From Hyphomicrobiales bacterium (GTDB lineage Bacteria > Pseudomonadota > Alphaproteobacteria > Rhizobiales > Rhizobiaceae), in contig UCEU01000013.1 in NCBI GenBank assembly GCA_900471485.1, positions 1-64,000 of the forward strand: a stretch of DNA of 64,000 bases, given 5' to 3'. Below, piece after piece: positions 43,570 through 52,603 of the stretch (its first letter is position 1; every line of letters begins with the position of its first letter). The notes under the pieces are model-generated. The model searched no databases, had not been told where the DNA came from, and saw only the letters and a program-made list of their open reading frames with translations. A program made the translations under genes and the position numbers.

Positions 43570-44610
43570 TTAGTTGACGCGCTCGATGCAGAAGTCGATG
43601 ACTTCCATCAGGGCCGATTTCCATGCCGTATCGGGAAGCGGCGCGAGAGCATCCCGCGCGATCGTTCCGTAATGTACGGCCCTGCCGATCGTGTCGTTCA
43701 GTGTGCCGTACTTGGTGATCAGGCCAAGGGCCCGTTCCAGGTTCTGGTCGCTGCTTTCCCCGCCCTCGATCGCCTTGCGCCAGAAGGCGCGCTCTTCCTC
43801 GGTGCCGCGCCGGTAGGCGAGGATGACGGGAAGCGTGATCTTGCCTTCGCGGAAGTCGTCGCCGACATTCTTGCCGAGATCGGCAGCCTTGCCGCCGTAA
43901 TCTAGCACGTCGTCGACCAGCTGGAAGGCGAGGCCGAGGTTCATGCCGTAGGACTTCATCGCATTGCGTCCGGCCTTGCCGGCATCCGCCACGATCGGGC
44001 CGACTTCGGCGGCAGCCGCAAACAGCGCCGCCGTCTTGGCGCGGATGACCGAGAGATAGTCGTCCTCGGTGGTTTCCATGTTCTTGGCGACGGAGAGCTG
44101 CAACACTTCGCCTTCCGCGATCACACAGGCCGCCGAAGAGAGAACGTCGAGCGCATCGAGCGAGCCGACATCGACCATCATGCGGAAGGCCTGGCCGAGC
44201 AGGAAGTCGCCGACCAGCACGCTTGCCTGGTTGCCCCAGATCATACGGGCGGTGGACTTGCCGCGGCGCAGGTCGCTTTCGTCCACGACATCGTCGTGCA
44301 GCAGCGTCGCCGTGTGCATGAACTCGACCGCGGTCGCGAGCTTGATGTGGTTTTCGCCCTTGTAGCCATAGAGCACGGAAGAGGCGAGCGTCAGCATCGG
44401 CCGCAGGCGCTTGCCGCCGGACGAGATCAGATGGTTCGCCACTTCGGGGATCATCTGCACGTCTGAACCGGCCTTCGAAAGGATCAACTGGTTGACCCGC
44501 TCCATGTCCGCCTTGGTAAGATCCACCAAAGGCTTGACGGATGCCAGTTTGTTTTTGCTTTCTTCAAGCGGTATGACCACGCCCAACGACCCGGACTCCT
44601 GTTCACTCAT
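43570..44610 (-). CDS. Polyprenyl diphosphate synthase (octaprenyl/decaprenyl, IspB-like)
   Basis: This 346-residue all-trans prenyltransferase has the first aspartate-rich motif in LLHDDVVDESDLRRGK and the second in QLVDDVLDYGGKAADLGKNVG. GGKRLRPMLTLASS and FMHTATLLHDD are also present. It makes the long polyprenyl side chain of ubiquinone (decaprenyl in most rhizobia). The ATG at 44610 begins MSEQESGSLGVVIPLEESKN. It diverges from the DUF2007/methyltransferase pair. Chain length is not readable from the motifs by eye. Confidence 0.92.
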   Translation of the reverse strand: MSEQESGSLGVVIPLEESKNKLASVKPLVDLTKADMERVNQLILSKAGSDVQMIPEVANHLISSGGKRLRPMLTLASSVLYGYKGENHIKLATAVEFMHTATLLHDDVVDESDLRRGKSTARMIWGNQASVLVGDFLLGQAFRMMVDVGSLDALDVLSSAACVIAEGEVLQLSVAKNMETTEDDYLSVIRAKTAALFAAAAEVGPIVADAGKAGRNAMKSYGMNLGLAFQLVDDVLDYGGKAADLGKNVGDDFREGKITLPVILAYRRGTEEERAFWRKAIEGGESSDQNLERALGLITKYGTLNDTIGRAVHYGTIARDALAPLPDTAWKSALMEVIDFCIERVN

Positions 44611-44695
44611 TGTTTTTGACAATAGAAAGGGGCGGCTTGAGCGGCAAGAGGCGAAATTGCCACGTCGCGTAAATTTGAAAGGGATTCCACGGCAA

Positions 44696-44923
44696 ATGCA
44701 TGAACTTATCCGAGCCAACGATCCCGTGCTGCTCTCGTTTGCGGAAAGCCTGATGAAGGATGCCGGCATCCATTGCTTCATCGCCGATCAGGGCATGAGC
44801 ATATTGGAAGGCTCGCTCGGCATGCTGCCGCGCCGCCTGCTCGTTGAGGACGACCAGGCCGACCGTGCCCGCCGCATCCTCATCGACGCCGGCCTCGGCG
44901 ACGAATTGCGCGAGCAGAAGTGA
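44696..44923 (+). CDS. DUF2007 domain protein
   Basis: This 75-residue protein has the DUF2007 pattern ELIRANDPVLLSFAESLMKD, then AGIHCFIADQGMSILEGSL and VEDDQADRARRIL. The fold resembles a small ferredoxin-like regulatory domain, and a signal-transducing role has been suggested for some members. The start is the ATG at 44696, with AAAGGG rather far upstream. The next gene, the TrmN6-like methyltransferase, overlaps its last codons, and the two are a common pair in rhizobia. Confidence 0.82.
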   Translation: MHELIRANDPVLLSFAESLMKDAGIHCFIADQGMSILEGSLGMLPRRLLVEDDQADRARRILIDAGLGDELREQK

Positions 44924-45717
44924 GCGACCCCGTGACCAGCGAGCCGACGCCCGTGACAGAAACCATCGACGCCTTCCACCGAGGCGCCTTTCATATCCTT
45001 CAGCCGAAGGGCAGGGGGCACCGCTCCGGCATGGACGCCATGCTGCTTGCGGCATTGGTGGATGATGGGAGAGCGGTGAGGATCGCCGACCTCGGTGCAG
45101 GCGCCGGTGCGGCCGGTCTTGCCGTCGCCTCGCGGCTGCCGAAGGCCGAGGTCGTGCTCTTCGAGCGCTCCGCCGAGATGGCAGGCTATGCCCGCCGCAG
45201 CCTCGATCTCGCGGAAAACGCCCACATGCTGGGCCGTGTCACCGTCGTCGAGGCGGATGTGACGCTGAAGGCCAAGGCGCGCAACGATGCCGGCCTCATC
45301 GACGAGAGCTTCCACCACGTCATCCTCAACCCGCCCTTCAACGATCCCGGCGACCGCAAGACGCCGGATGCGCTGAAGGCGGAGGCACATGCGATGACGG
45401 ATGACCTGTTTGAAAGCTGGCTGCGCACGGCGGGCGCCATCATGATCCCTGGCGGCCAGCTGTCGCTCATCGCCCGCCCGGAATCGATCGCCGGGATCAT
45501 CGACGCCTGCGGCCGTCGCTTCGGCGGCATCGAGATCACGGCCATTCATCCGCGCGAGGGCGAAAACGCCGTGCGTATTCTTGTGACCGCGATCAAGGGC
45601 TCACGCGCCCGGCTGTCGCTGCGCGCGCCGCTGATCATGCATCAGCAGGGAAGCCACAAGTTCTCCCCCTTCGTCGACGACCTCAACAACGGCCGCGCCG
45701 CCTATTCCAGGCGTTAG
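44920..45717 (+). CDS. tRNA1(Val) N6-adenine methyltransferase family (TrmN6/YfiC-like)
   Basis: This 265-residue SAM-dependent methyltransferase has motif [21 protein letters not shown] and the catalytic NPPFNDPG motif in [14 protein letters not shown], typical of N6-adenine methyltransferases of the TrmN6/YfiC group. The likely product is m6A37 in tRNA1(Val). It begins with GTG at 44920, overlapping the DUF2007 stop, so translation is coupled. The 3' end overlaps the stop of convergent mntH by 3 bp. Confidence 0.88.
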   Translation: MSDPVTSEPTPVTETIDAFHRGAFHILQPKGRGHRSGMDAMLLAALVDDGRAVRIADLGAGAGAAGLAVASRLPKAEVVLFERSAEMAGYARRSLDLAENAHMLGRVTVVEADVTLKAKARNDAGLIDESFHHVILNPPFNDPGDRKTPDALKAEAHAMTDDLFESWLRTAGAIMIPGGQLSLIARPESIAGIIDACGRRFGGIEITAIHPREGENAVRILVTAIKGSRARLSLRAPLIMHQQGSHKFSPFVDDLNNGRAAYSRR

Positions 45718-47054
45718 CCGATGACGAAATCGAACAGCAGCTTGATGTTCAGTCCGGCGATGATGATGGCGATCGTGTAGGCGATGGCGGACAGCCAGCG
45801 CGGTGCCACGAGGTCGCCCATCTTCGCCTTGTTGGCGGTGAACATCACCAGCGGGAAGACCGCGAAGGAAAGCTGCAGGCTGAGCACGACCTGTGTCAGG
45901 ATCAGGAGCTCGGCGGTGCCCGCGTCGCCATACCAGATGGTCACGAAACCGGCCGGCACGATGGCGATGGCGCGGGTGATCAGCCGCCGGATCCAGGGCT
46001 GCAGCCTGATCTTCAGGAAGCCTTCCATGATGATCTGCCCGGCCATGGTGGCCGTCACCGTCGAGTTCAGACCGCAGCATAGAAGCGCGATGCCGAAGAG
46101 CGTCGGCGCCAGCGCCAGCCCGAGCAGCGGCGCGAGCAGCGAGGAGGCTTCGCCGAGTTCCGCGACGTCAGTGCGTCCATTGGCATGGAAGGCCGCGGCG
46201 GCGAGGATCAGGATCGAGGCATTGATCAGAAGCGCGAAGCAGAGCGCCACGGTGGAATCGATCGTCGCATATGTCAGCGCCTCGCGCTTTTCCGGCAGGC
46301 TGTGGCCGTAGTCGCGGGTCTGCACGATGCCGGAATGCAGGTAGAGATTATGCGGCATGACGGTCGCGCCGAGAATGCCGAGCGCCAGATAGAGCATTTC
46401 CGGATTGGAGACGATCTCCGTGGTCGGGAAGAAGCCGCGAATGACTTCGCCCCACTGCGGATCGGCCATGAATATCTGCACGCCGAAGCAGACGGTGATG
46501 ATCCCGAGCAGCGCGATCACGAAGGCCTCGACCCAGCGGAAACCGATCTTCTGCAGATAGAGGATGAGGAAGACGTCGAGCGCGGTGATGAGGACGCCGA
46601 GTTCCAAGGGAATGCCGAACAGCAGGTTGAGGCCGATCGCCGTGCCGATCACCTCGGCGATGTCGGTGGCGATGATCGCGATTTCGGCGAACAGCCAGAG
46701 CGGGATCGATACCCAGCGCGGAAAAGCGTCGCGACAGGCCTGCGCCAGATCGCGGCCGGAGCCGATGGCAAGGCGTGCGCAGAGCGATTGCAGCACGATC
46801 GCCATCAGGTTGGACAAAAGCGCCACCGTCAGCAGCGTATAGCCGAACTTCGAGCCGCCGGCGAGCGATGTCGACCAGTTACCGGGGTCCATGTAGCCGA
46901 CGGCCACCAGATATCCGGGGCCGACGAATGCGATGGCGCGGCGCCAGCGCGAGGCGTGCTTCTGCGTTCCGATCGAACGGTGGACATCGGCAAGCGAGGC
47001 CTCCTCGCGCTCGTGGCGCCAGCCCGTCTTGGCCTTCGGTGTCATAATGTCCAT
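45714..47054 (-). CDS. mntH: Nramp-type Mn2+/divalent metal transporter MntH
   Basis: This 446-residue transporter has about 11 membrane segments. The metal-binding motif of helix 1 reads [20 protein letters not shown] (DPGN), and helix 6 carries the [14 protein letters not shown] motif (MPH). It is the Nramp proton-coupled Mn2+ (and Fe2+) importer. The ATG at 47054 follows GGCGGA. A Fur-like 19-bp element lies 46-64 bp upstream, so repression by manganese through Mur is expected. Confidence 0.95.
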   Translation of the reverse strand: MDIMTPKAKTGWRHEREEASLADVHRSIGTQKHASRWRRAIAFVGPGYLVAVGYMDPGNWSTSLAGGSKFGYTLLTVALLSNLMAIVLQSLCARLAIGSGRDLAQACRDAFPRWVSIPLWLFAEIAIIATDIAEVIGTAIGLNLLFGIPLELGVLITALDVFLILYLQKIGFRWVEAFVIALLGIITVCFGVQIFMADPQWGEVIRGFFPTTEIVSNPEMLYLALGILGATVMPHNLYLHSGIVQTRDYGHSLPEKREALTYATIDSTVALCFALLINASILILAAAAFHANGRTDVAELGEASSLLAPLLGLALAPTLFGIALLCCGLNSTVTATMAGQIIMEGFLKIRLQPWIRRLITRAIAIVPAGFVTIWYGDAGTAELLILTQVVLSLQLSFAVFPLVMFTANKAKMGDLVAPRWLSAIAYTIAIIIAGLNIKLLFDFVIG

Positions 47055-47099
47055 GCAGCATCCGCCTGTTTTATCGATAGAAGCAATATGGCCGATTAG

Positions 47100-47121
47100 A
47101 ATGATAATGCAAGTCATTCGC
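47100..47121. promoter_or_regulatory. Fur/Mur-type box upstream of mntH
   Basis: The 19-bp segment AATGATAATGCAAGTCATT (47100-47118) has AATGA/TCATT arms. Shifted by three bases, GATAATGCAAGTCATTCGC (47103-47121) matches the classic Fur consensus GATAATGATAATCATTATC at 14 of 19 positions. In rhizobia the Fur homologue is usually the Mn-responsive Mur, which represses mntH and sitABCD. Confidence 0.6.
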
Positions 47122-47227
47122 AACAAGAAACTTTGCGCGCAGTTGTTTTGCGTCTCGCCCATTGCGTTTGCCGTTGTGACGCATACATGGAGGTGACGTT
47201 TCACCGAGCTTGCACGAAGGAATGGGA

Positions 47228-48085
47228 ATGGCCGGATTTTTGAGAAAACTGATGCCGAAGCGCTTCCGCAAGGAGGGCATCGTGATCCCGGTTGTCAGGC
47301 TCCAGGGTGCGATCATGACCGGCGGCAGCCAGTTCCGCCCGGCGCTGAACCTCGCCGCCACTGCGCAGGTGCTTGAAAAGGCCTTCAGCTTCAAGGACGC
47401 GCCGGCCGTCGCGATCTCCATCAATTCGCCCGGCGGTTCACCGGTTCAGTCGCGGCTGATCTTCACCCGCATCCGCGAACTGGCGCGCGAGAAACAGAAG
47501 AAGGTCATCGTCTTCGTCGAGGACGTGGCGGCCTCAGGCGGCTACATGATCGCGCTTGCGGGCGACGAGATCATCGCCGACCCGACTTCGATCGTCGGCT
47601 CGATCGGCGTCGTCTCCGGGGGCTTTGGCTTCCCCGAGCTCCTGAAGAAGATCGGCGTCGAGCGCCGCGTCTATACCGCGGGCGAAAACAAGGTGATCCT
47701 CGACCCCTTCCAGCCGGAGAAGGAAAAGGACATCGAATATCTGAAGACGCTGCAGCTGGAGATCCACCAGGTCTTCATCGCCATGGTGCGCGAACGCCGC
47801 GCCGGCAAGTTGAGGGATGACGAGACGGTGTTTTCCGGCCTCTTCTGGACCGGCACGCGCGGCCTCGAGCTCGGCCTCATCGACGGCCTCGGCGACATGC
47901 GCCAGGAGCTGAAGAAGCGCTACGGCTCGAAAACCAAGCTCGAACTCGTAACCCCTGCAAGGGGGCTTTTCGGGCGCCGCGTTCCCGGCATATCATCATC
48001 GCTCGAAGGAGCCGCCTCCGGCTTCGCGGCCGGTCTTGTCGAGACGGCCGAAGACAAGGCATTGTGGAGCCGATACGGGCTCTAG
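47228..48085 (+). CDS. S49-family protease (SppA-like)
   Basis: This 285-residue protease of the SppA/SohB/S49 type has [20 protein letters not shown] at the helix before the active site and [20 protein letters not shown] with the Ser of ASGGY as nucleophile, then [12 protein letters not shown]. Only one S49 domain is present, so it resembles the short, soluble or peripheral SppA forms. The ATG at 47228 follows GAAGGA at good spacing; alternatives at 47210 and 47222 are too close to the ribosome site. A 63-residue membrane protein gene is 17 bp downstream and probably co-transcribed. Confidence 0.88.
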   Translation: MAGFLRKLMPKRFRKEGIVIPVVRLQGAIMTGGSQFRPALNLAATAQVLEKAFSFKDAPAVAISINSPGGSPVQSRLIFTRIRELAREKQKKVIVFVEDVAASGGYMIALAGDEIIADPTSIVGSIGVVSGGFGFPELLKKIGVERRVYTAGENKVILDPFQPEKEKDIEYLKTLQLEIHQVFIAMVRERRAGKLRDDETVFSGLFWTGTRGLELGLIDGLGDMRQELKKRYGSKTKLELVTPARGLFGRRVPGISSSLEGAASGFAAGLVETAEDKALWSRYGL

Positions 48086-48102
48086 GGAGTAAAAAGGGCG
48101 AC

Positions 48103-48294
48103 ATGCCGCAGCTTTTGATCATGGGTGTGCTCGTCCTGGGCGCCTGGCTCCTCTACCGCCGCTTCGTGGCCGAAGCGACGCGCCTGCAGGAAAAATCCCG
48201 CCGTGCGCAGAAGGAACAGCAGACCGGAGCGATCGGCACGCTGGTGAAGGACCCGGTAACGGGGGAGTATCATTTGAAGAAGGATGATGAGTGA
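48103..48294 (+). CDS. Small single-helix membrane protein
   Basis: This 63-residue protein begins MPQLLIMGVLVLGAWLLYRR, one membrane helix, followed by a basic, charged tail ending with LVKDPVTGEYHLKKDDE. The ATG at 48103 has AAAGGG upstream. It follows the S49 protease gene by 17 bp and may act with it at the membrane. The family is small and known mainly from rhizobia, with no experimental role that I can name. Confidence 0.75.
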   Translation: MPQLLIMGVLVLGAWLLYRRFVAEATRLQEKSRRAQKEQQTGAIGTLVKDPVTGEYHLKKDDE

Positions 48295-48308
48295 GGGGAG
48301 GGCTTTGA

Positions 48309-48623
48309 TCAGCCTCGTTCCCGAACCCGCGCCTGCCAATCCGCTCCGCCATAACTGACACAGAGAACAAAGACGGATTGCGCTTCGTCATTGACGGTGA
48401 AGCAGACGGTTGCTTTATCCGACGCGGGAATGGCGCGCAGCCCGGGATAGAGGTCGCTTCGGATGGTGCCGATGTGAGGAAAGTCGGTTAACCGGTCGAT
48501 GAACGCTGTTATTTCGTTTATTTTGCTTTGGCCGATGCGCAGCCCGGCGAAGTCCGAAATGAGTTCAGCGATCTGATACAGATCGGCTTCGACGAGCGGA
48601 TGCTGCGTGATCGTGTACGGCAT
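48309..48623 (-). CDS. ParE/RelE-superfamily toxin
   Basis: This 104-residue basic protein has the ParE-type pattern: YTITQHPLVEADLYQIAELI, then FIDRLTDFPHIGTIRSDLYP and GLRAIPASDKATVCFTVNDE, ending with a short strand. ParE toxins poison gyrase, while RelE relatives cut mRNA; the family cannot be fixed by eye. The start at 48623 follows GGAAGAGG and lies inside the 3' end of the upstream antitoxin gene (59-bp overlap). Antitoxin upstream and toxin downstream is the standard order. Confidence 0.7.
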   Translation of the reverse strand: MPYTITQHPLVEADLYQIAELISDFAGLRIGQSKINEITAFIDRLTDFPHIGTIRSDLYPGLRAIPASDKATVCFTVNDEAQSVFVLCVSYGGADWQARVRERG

Positions 48624-48906
48624 CCGGCGCCTCTTCCTTGAATTTCCGAGCCAGCCTTTCGTTTAGTCTCTCTGCCATCGCCTTGCCATCCCAAGGAATT
48701 CGCTGATCCTCGGGCAATTCCGCGCGCCGCCGAATTTCGTCCGCCATTCCGGCCAGCGGATCGTTTGAAGCCTGCTCAAGCATCCGCATCCGCGTAATCC
48801 CGGCTTTGACTACGTCGGACACGCTCGGAAACCGCCCGTCCTCGACGAGTTCTTCCGCATAACGAAGATCTTCATCCGACAGCGTCACCATGTTTTTGAC
48901 GGTCAT
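48565..48906 (-). CDS. ParD-like ribbon-helix-helix antitoxin
   Basis: This 113-residue protein has an N-terminal ribbon-helix-helix (NMVTLSDEDLRYAEELVEDG, SVSDVVKAGITRMRMLEQ) that binds its own operator, then an acidic/charged helix and a basic tail. The ATG at 48906 follows GGAG. The last 19 codons run on, in a different frame, over the start of the ParE-like gene. That is longer than the few-base overlap common in such pairs, so an N-terminal extension of the toxin or a frameshift in the antitoxin tail should be considered. Confidence 0.7.
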   Translation of the reverse strand: MTVKNMVTLSDEDLRYAEELVEDGRFPSVSDVVKAGITRMRMLEQASNDPLAGMADEIRRRAELPEDQRIPWDGKAMAERLNERLARKFKEEAPDAVHDHAASARRSRSVSDR

Positions 48907-49054
48907 AATCGTCTCCAAGGCAAAATCTACTCCACTATAAGGTAACCGACACCGCTTGTCCTCCCTGCAAACTGTGGGGAAGAGGCCGGACAGCTTACTT
49001 TGGCGCTTCCATTGCTGTGTGATACGGTGTGAGAGGTTCACGTCGGAGCGCGCC

Positions 49055-49285
49055 ATGCGGATTTTCAAGTTCGGGGATGGTCTCGGAGTCTGCATCCCAC
49101 AGGCAATTGTGGATGAACTCGGGTTGAAGGAAGGCGACGACATCGCGGTTCGCGTCGGTACTGATCGCAATTTTGAACTAACCACGGCAGATGCCCGATC
49201 GAAGGCGTTTGAACGGATCAAGGCATTCAAGCTGCAGCTGCCGCCGGATTGGGTCTTTGACCGTGATGACGCGAACAGCCGATAA
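49055..49285 (+). CDS. Orphan AbrB/MazE-type antitoxin
   Basis: This 76-residue protein has the SpoVT/AbrB swapped-hairpin sequence MRIFKFGDGLGVCIPQAIVD then ELGLKEGDDIAVRVGTDRNF, followed by a linker (LPPDWVFDRDDANSR) typical of VapB/MazE antitoxins that bind a toxin with the C-terminal part. The ATG at 49055 follows GGAG. No toxin gene follows: glyQ starts about 60 bp downstream. It seems to be solitary, perhaps after loss of its PIN or MazF partner. Confidence 0.7.
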   Translation: MRIFKFGDGLGVCIPQAIVDELGLKEGDDIAVRVGTDRNFELTTADARSKAFERIKAFKLQLPPDWVFDRDDANSR

Positions 49286-49346
49286 GTCCCGAAACCCTTG
49301 ACCCTCATCGCCGCTCGTGGCACCTGTCGCCCACCGAACCAATTGA

Positions 49347-50324
49347 ATGGCGACTAACCTCATGTCTGCACCCAGCATCCCCGACCACATGAACCCGAAG
49401 CGCTCGTTTCAGGCGCTGATCCTGACGCTGCACAGCTACTGGGCGGACAAGGGTTGCGCGGTGCTGCAGCCTTACGACATGGAAGTCGGCGCCGGTACGT
49501 TCCACCCGGCGACCACGCTGCGCGCGCTTGGTCCCAAGCCCTGGAAGGCCGCCTACGTGCAGCCTTCCCGCCGTCCGTCCGACGGCCGCTATGGCGAAAA
49601 CCCGAACCGTCTGCAGCATTACTATCAGTATCAGGTCATCCTGAAGCCGAACCCGCCGAACCTGCAGGAGCTCTATCTTGGCTCGCTCGCAGCGATCGGC
49701 CTCGATCCGCTTCTGCACGATGTCCGCTTCGTCGAGGACGATTGGGAAAGCCCGACGCTCGGCGCATGGGGCCTCGGCTGGGAGTGCTGGTGCGATGGCA
49801 TGGAAGTCTCGCAGTTCACCTATTTCCAGCAGGTCTGCGGCCTTGAGTGCTCGCCGGTCGCCGGCGAACTGACTTACGGCCTCGAGCGTCTCGCCATGTA
49901 TGTGCAGGGCGTCGACAATGTCTACGACCTGAACTTCAACGGCCGCGAAGGCGACGAGAAGATCAGCTATGGCGACGTCTTCCTGCAGGCAGAGCAGGAA
50001 TATTCGCGCCACAACTTCGAATTCGCCAACACCGAGATGCTGCATCGCCACTTCATCGATGCGGAGAAGGAATGCCAGGCGCTGCTCGCCGCCGGTGCGC
50101 CGGGTGATAGCGATAACCAGAAGCTGCACAAGTGCGTCTTCCCGGCCTACGACCAGTGCATCAAGGCCAGCCACGTCTTCAATCTGCTGGATGCGCGCGG
50201 CGTGATCTCGGTCACCGAGCGTCAGAGCTATATCCTGCGCGTGCGCACGCTCGCCAAGGCCTGCGGCGAAGCCTTCCTTCTGACCGACGCCGGTGGCGTC
50301 AATCTCGCCAGCAAGGCTGCCTGA
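49347..50324 (+). CDS. glyQ: Glycyl-tRNA synthetase alpha subunit
   Basis: This 325-residue class II synthetase alpha subunit contains the catalytic domain of the heterotetrameric Gly[22 protein letters not shown] and [20 protein letters not shown] cover motif 1 and flanks, and [20 protein letters not shown] is motif 2 with the conserved Arg. Three in-frame Met codons (49347, 49362, 49389) precede the conserved core, and none has a strong ribosome site; I list the first. The beta subunit gene is normally near, but glyS lies about 10 kb away on the other strand. Confidence 0.95.
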   Translation: MATNLMSAPSIPDHMNPKRSFQALILTLHSYWADKGCAVLQPYDMEVGAGTFHPATTLRALGPKPWKAAYVQPSRRPSDGRYGENPNRLQHYYQYQVILKPNPPNLQELYLGSLAAIGLDPLLHDVRFVEDDWESPTLGAWGLGWECWCDGMEVSQFTYFQQVCGLECSPVAGELTYGLERLAMYVQGVDNVYDLNFNGREGDEKISYGDVFLQAEQEYSRHNFEFANTEMLHRHFIDAEKECQALLAAGAPGDSDNQKLHKCVFPAYDQCIKASHVFNLLDARGVISVTERQSYILRVRTLAKACGEAFLLTDAGGVNLASKAA

Positions 50325-50328
50325 TCGA

Positions 50329-50445
50329 TCAGCGGCGCCTGTTGGTCTTCACCTCTACGGTGCGCGCTGCCGGACGCGGCGCGCCCTTGAGCATGAAGAA
50401 CGAAGCGATGGCAAGCATGTTGAGCAGGAAGATGGCTGCGCTCAC
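50329..50445 (-). CDS. Candidate 38-residue single-helix membrane peptide
   Basis: On the minus strand a GTG at 50445 opens a frame that reads a hydrophobic helix (SAAIFLLNMLAIASFFMLKG) and a basic tail (APRPAARTVEVKTNRRR). The ribosome site (GAGG) is distant, so initiation is uncertain. The helix-plus-basic-tail pattern is typical of real small membrane proteins, but high GC composition can also produce such frames. It lies between glyQ and lemA. Confidence 0.35.
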   Translation of the reverse strand: MSAAIFLLNMLAIASFFMLKGAPRPAARTVEVKTNRRR

Positions 50446-50636
50446 GGCTGATTGATCCTCGTGACATGGTTCGGATCCCGCCGCCGTCGGCCGATCCATG
50501 GTCAAGATAGGTCTTATCCGGCCGCCGCGGTATCGCGAGATCTCGGGATGCGCCAAACAACAACGGCGGGAGATGACAAGCGGCGCCAAGCCGCATAGTC
50601 TCCCGGCCGACCTTGCGTCGTAACGGGGGATTCGCG

Positions 50637-51188
50637 ATGTATATTATTCTAGGCCTCATCGTCCTGATCGCGCTCTATGCGGTCTTTGTCTACAACGGCC
50701 TCGTGCGCGCCCGGCAGATGGCCGAGGAAGCCTGGTCCGGCATCGATGTGCAGCTGAAGCGCCGCGCCGATCTGATCCCCAACCTGATCGAAACGGTGAA
50801 GGGCTACGCCACCCACGAAAAGACCACGCTTGAAGAGGTCGTCAAGCTCCGCAACCAGGCGCAGACCGTTCCGGCAGGCGATGTCGCCGGGCGCGCGCAG
50901 GCGGAAGGCCTGCTCGGTGCAGCACTTGGCCGCGTCATGGCGCTCGCCGAAGCCTATCCGGATCTGAAGGCCAACGAGAATTTCCGCGAGCTGCAGACCT
51001 CGCTCGAAACCATGGAAAGCGAGATCCAGATGGCGCGCCGCTATTACAACGGCTCCGCCCGCGATCTCAACGTCAAGGTCGAGAGCTTCCCCTCCAACCT
51101 CGTCGCCAACCATTTCGGTTTCACCAAGCGCGAGTATTTCGAGATCACCAACGAGGCCGATCGCGCCGTCCCGAGCGTAAAGTTCTGA
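50637..51188 (+). CDS. lemA: LemA family protein
   Basis: This 183-residue LemA protein has an N-terminal membrane anchor (MYIILGLIVLIALYAVFVYN), then a soluble helical domain with AWSGIDVQLKRRADLIPNLI and MARRYYNGSARDLNVKVESF, the diagnostic LemA patches. It is anchored in the inner membrane; the role is unknown. GGGGGA lies shortly before the ATG at 50637. In many bacteria lemA sits next to a DUF2207 gene; here an EPSP synthase gene separates the two. Confidence 0.92.
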   Translation: MYIILGLIVLIALYAVFVYNGLVRARQMAEEAWSGIDVQLKRRADLIPNLIETVKGYATHEKTTLEEVVKLRNQAQTVPAGDVAGRAQAEGLLGAALGRVMALAEAYPDLKANENFRELQTSLETMESEIQMARRYYNGSARDLNVKVESFPSNLVANHFGFTKREYFEITNEADRAVPSVKF

Positions 51189-51299
51189 TCCCCAACTTCT
51201 GATAACAGCCATTTGCCTTTTCTGAAAAGCTGCTATGAGCAGGGCAAGATCGCGGCCGGATAGGCCAGCGGATAAGACGTGAAGAGTAAAGACAAGCCC

Positions 51300-52559
51300 A
51301 TGAGTAAAGACAAGCTCACCATCATCCCGGCGGCCAAGCCGCTGTCCGGCCGCGCCGTGCCTCCCGGCTCGAAGTCGATCACAAACCGCGCGCTGCTTCT
51401 GGCCGGTCTCGCCAAGGGCACCAGCCGGCTGACCGGCGCGTTGAAGAGCGACGACACGCGTTATATGGCGGAAGCCCTGCGCGCCATGGGCGTGACGGTG
51501 GAAGAGCCTGACGCGACCACCTTTGTCGTCACCAGCTCCGGCGAGCTCAAGGCTCCGGCCGGTCCTCTCTTCCTCGGCAATGCCGGCACCGCCACCCGCT
51601 TTCTCACGGCAGCGCTCGCACTCGGCCACGGCCGCTATGTCGTCGATGGCGACGAGCATATGCGCAAGCGCCCGATCAAGCCGCTCGTCGACGCGCTGAA
51701 GTCGCTCGGCGTCGCGATTGAAGCGCCCACCGGCTGCCCGCCGGTGACGATCGACGCCAACGGCCGTTTTGCGAATAACAAGGTCGTCATCGATGCCGGC
51801 CTCTCCAGCCAGTATGTCTCCGCTCTGCAGATGGCGGCGGCCTGCGGCTCCGAGCCGTTCACCATTGAGCTTGCTGGTGCCGATATCGGCGCACGCGGCT
51901 ATATCGATCTGACGCTTGCCGTCATGCGCGCCTTCGGCGCCAAGGTCAGCCAGCCGACGCCGTCGTCCTGGGTGATCGAGCCGACCGGCTACACCGCCAC
52001 CGATTTCGTGATCGAGCCGGATGCGTCCGCCGCCACCTATCTCTGGGCCGCCGAAGTGCTGACCAAGGGCGCGATCGACCTCGGCGTCGCCAATGAGGAT
52101 TTCACCCAACCGGACGCGAAAGCCTACGACGTCATCCGGCAGTTTCCGCATCTTCCTGCCGAAATCGACGGCTCGCAGATGCAGGACGCCGTGCCGACCA
52201 TCGCCGTGCTGGCCGCCTTCAACGAAACGCCGGTGCGCTTCGTCGGCATCGCCAACCTGCGCGTCAAGGAATGCGATCGCATCCACGCCGTCTCGACCGG
52301 CCTCAACAACATCCGCGCAGGCCTTGCGACCGAAGACGGCGACGACCTGATCGTCTCCTCCGACCCGGCGCTATCAGGCCAGCACCTGCCCGCCGATATC
52401 GACACCTTCGCCGATCATCGCATCGCCATGAGCTTCGCGCTCGCCGGCCTGAAGATCGATGGCATCACCATTCTCGACCCGGATTGCGTCGGCAAGACCT
52501 TCCCGTCCTACTGGCGGACGCTGGCGGGGCTCGGCGTGGAGTATGCGGACGAGGACTGA
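51300..52559 (+). CDS. aroA: 3-phosphoshikimate 1-carboxyvinyltransferase (EPSP synthase)
   Basis: EPSP synthase makes 5-enolpyruvylshikimate-3-phosphate in the shikimate pathway. The 419-residue protein has PPGSKSITNRALLLAGLAKG (substrate Lys), LFLGNAGTATRFLTAALALG (the GNAGTA loop), HMRKRPIKPLVDALKSLGV and FADHRIAMSFALAGLKIDG. The loop is GNAGTATRF rather than the GNAATGCRL of the Agrobacterium CP4 class II enzyme, so this is a different lineage from the usual rhizobial aroA. It sits between lemA and a DUF2207 gene. A GTG at 51279 is in frame and would add seven residues, part of an 18-bp duplication. Confidence 0.9.
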   Translation: MSKDKLTIIPAAKPLSGRAVPPGSKSITNRALLLAGLAKGTSRLTGALKSDDTRYMAEALRAMGVTVEEPDATTFVVTSSGELKAPAGPLFLGNAGTATRFLTAALALGHGRYVVDGDEHMRKRPIKPLVDALKSLGVAIEAPTGCPPVTIDANGRFANNKVVIDAGLSSQYVSALQMAAACGSEPFTIELAGADIGARGYIDLTLAVMRAFGAKVSQPTPSSWVIEPTGYTATDFVIEPDASAATYLWAAEVLTKGAIDLGVANEDFTQPDAKAYDVIRQFPHLPAEIDGSQMQDAVPTIAVLAAFNETPVRFVGIANLRVKECDRIHAVSTGLNNIRAGLATEDGDDLIVSSDPALSGQHLPADIDTFADHRIAMSFALAGLKIDGITILDPDCVGKTFPSYWRTLAGLGVEYADED

Positions 52560-52568
52560 GACGATAAA

Positions 52569-52586
52569 GGGCGGCTAAGGCCGCCC
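52569..52586 (+). other. GC-rich hairpin between aroA and the DUF2207 gene
   Basis: GGGCGGC-TAAG-GCCGCCC is a perfect seven-pair stem ten bases after the aroA stop. No T run follows (GCTTGTGG), so it is not a typical terminator. It may attenuate or stabilise the transcript ends between two genes that seem to be in one operon. Confidence 0.4.
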
Positions 52587-52603
52587 GCTTGTGGGGGAAT
52601 GAG

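Noticed and set aside
52569..52586. Terminator between aroA and the DUF2207 gene
   Set aside because: The perfect GC stem is not followed by a T run, so it is recorded only as a hairpin of unknown role.
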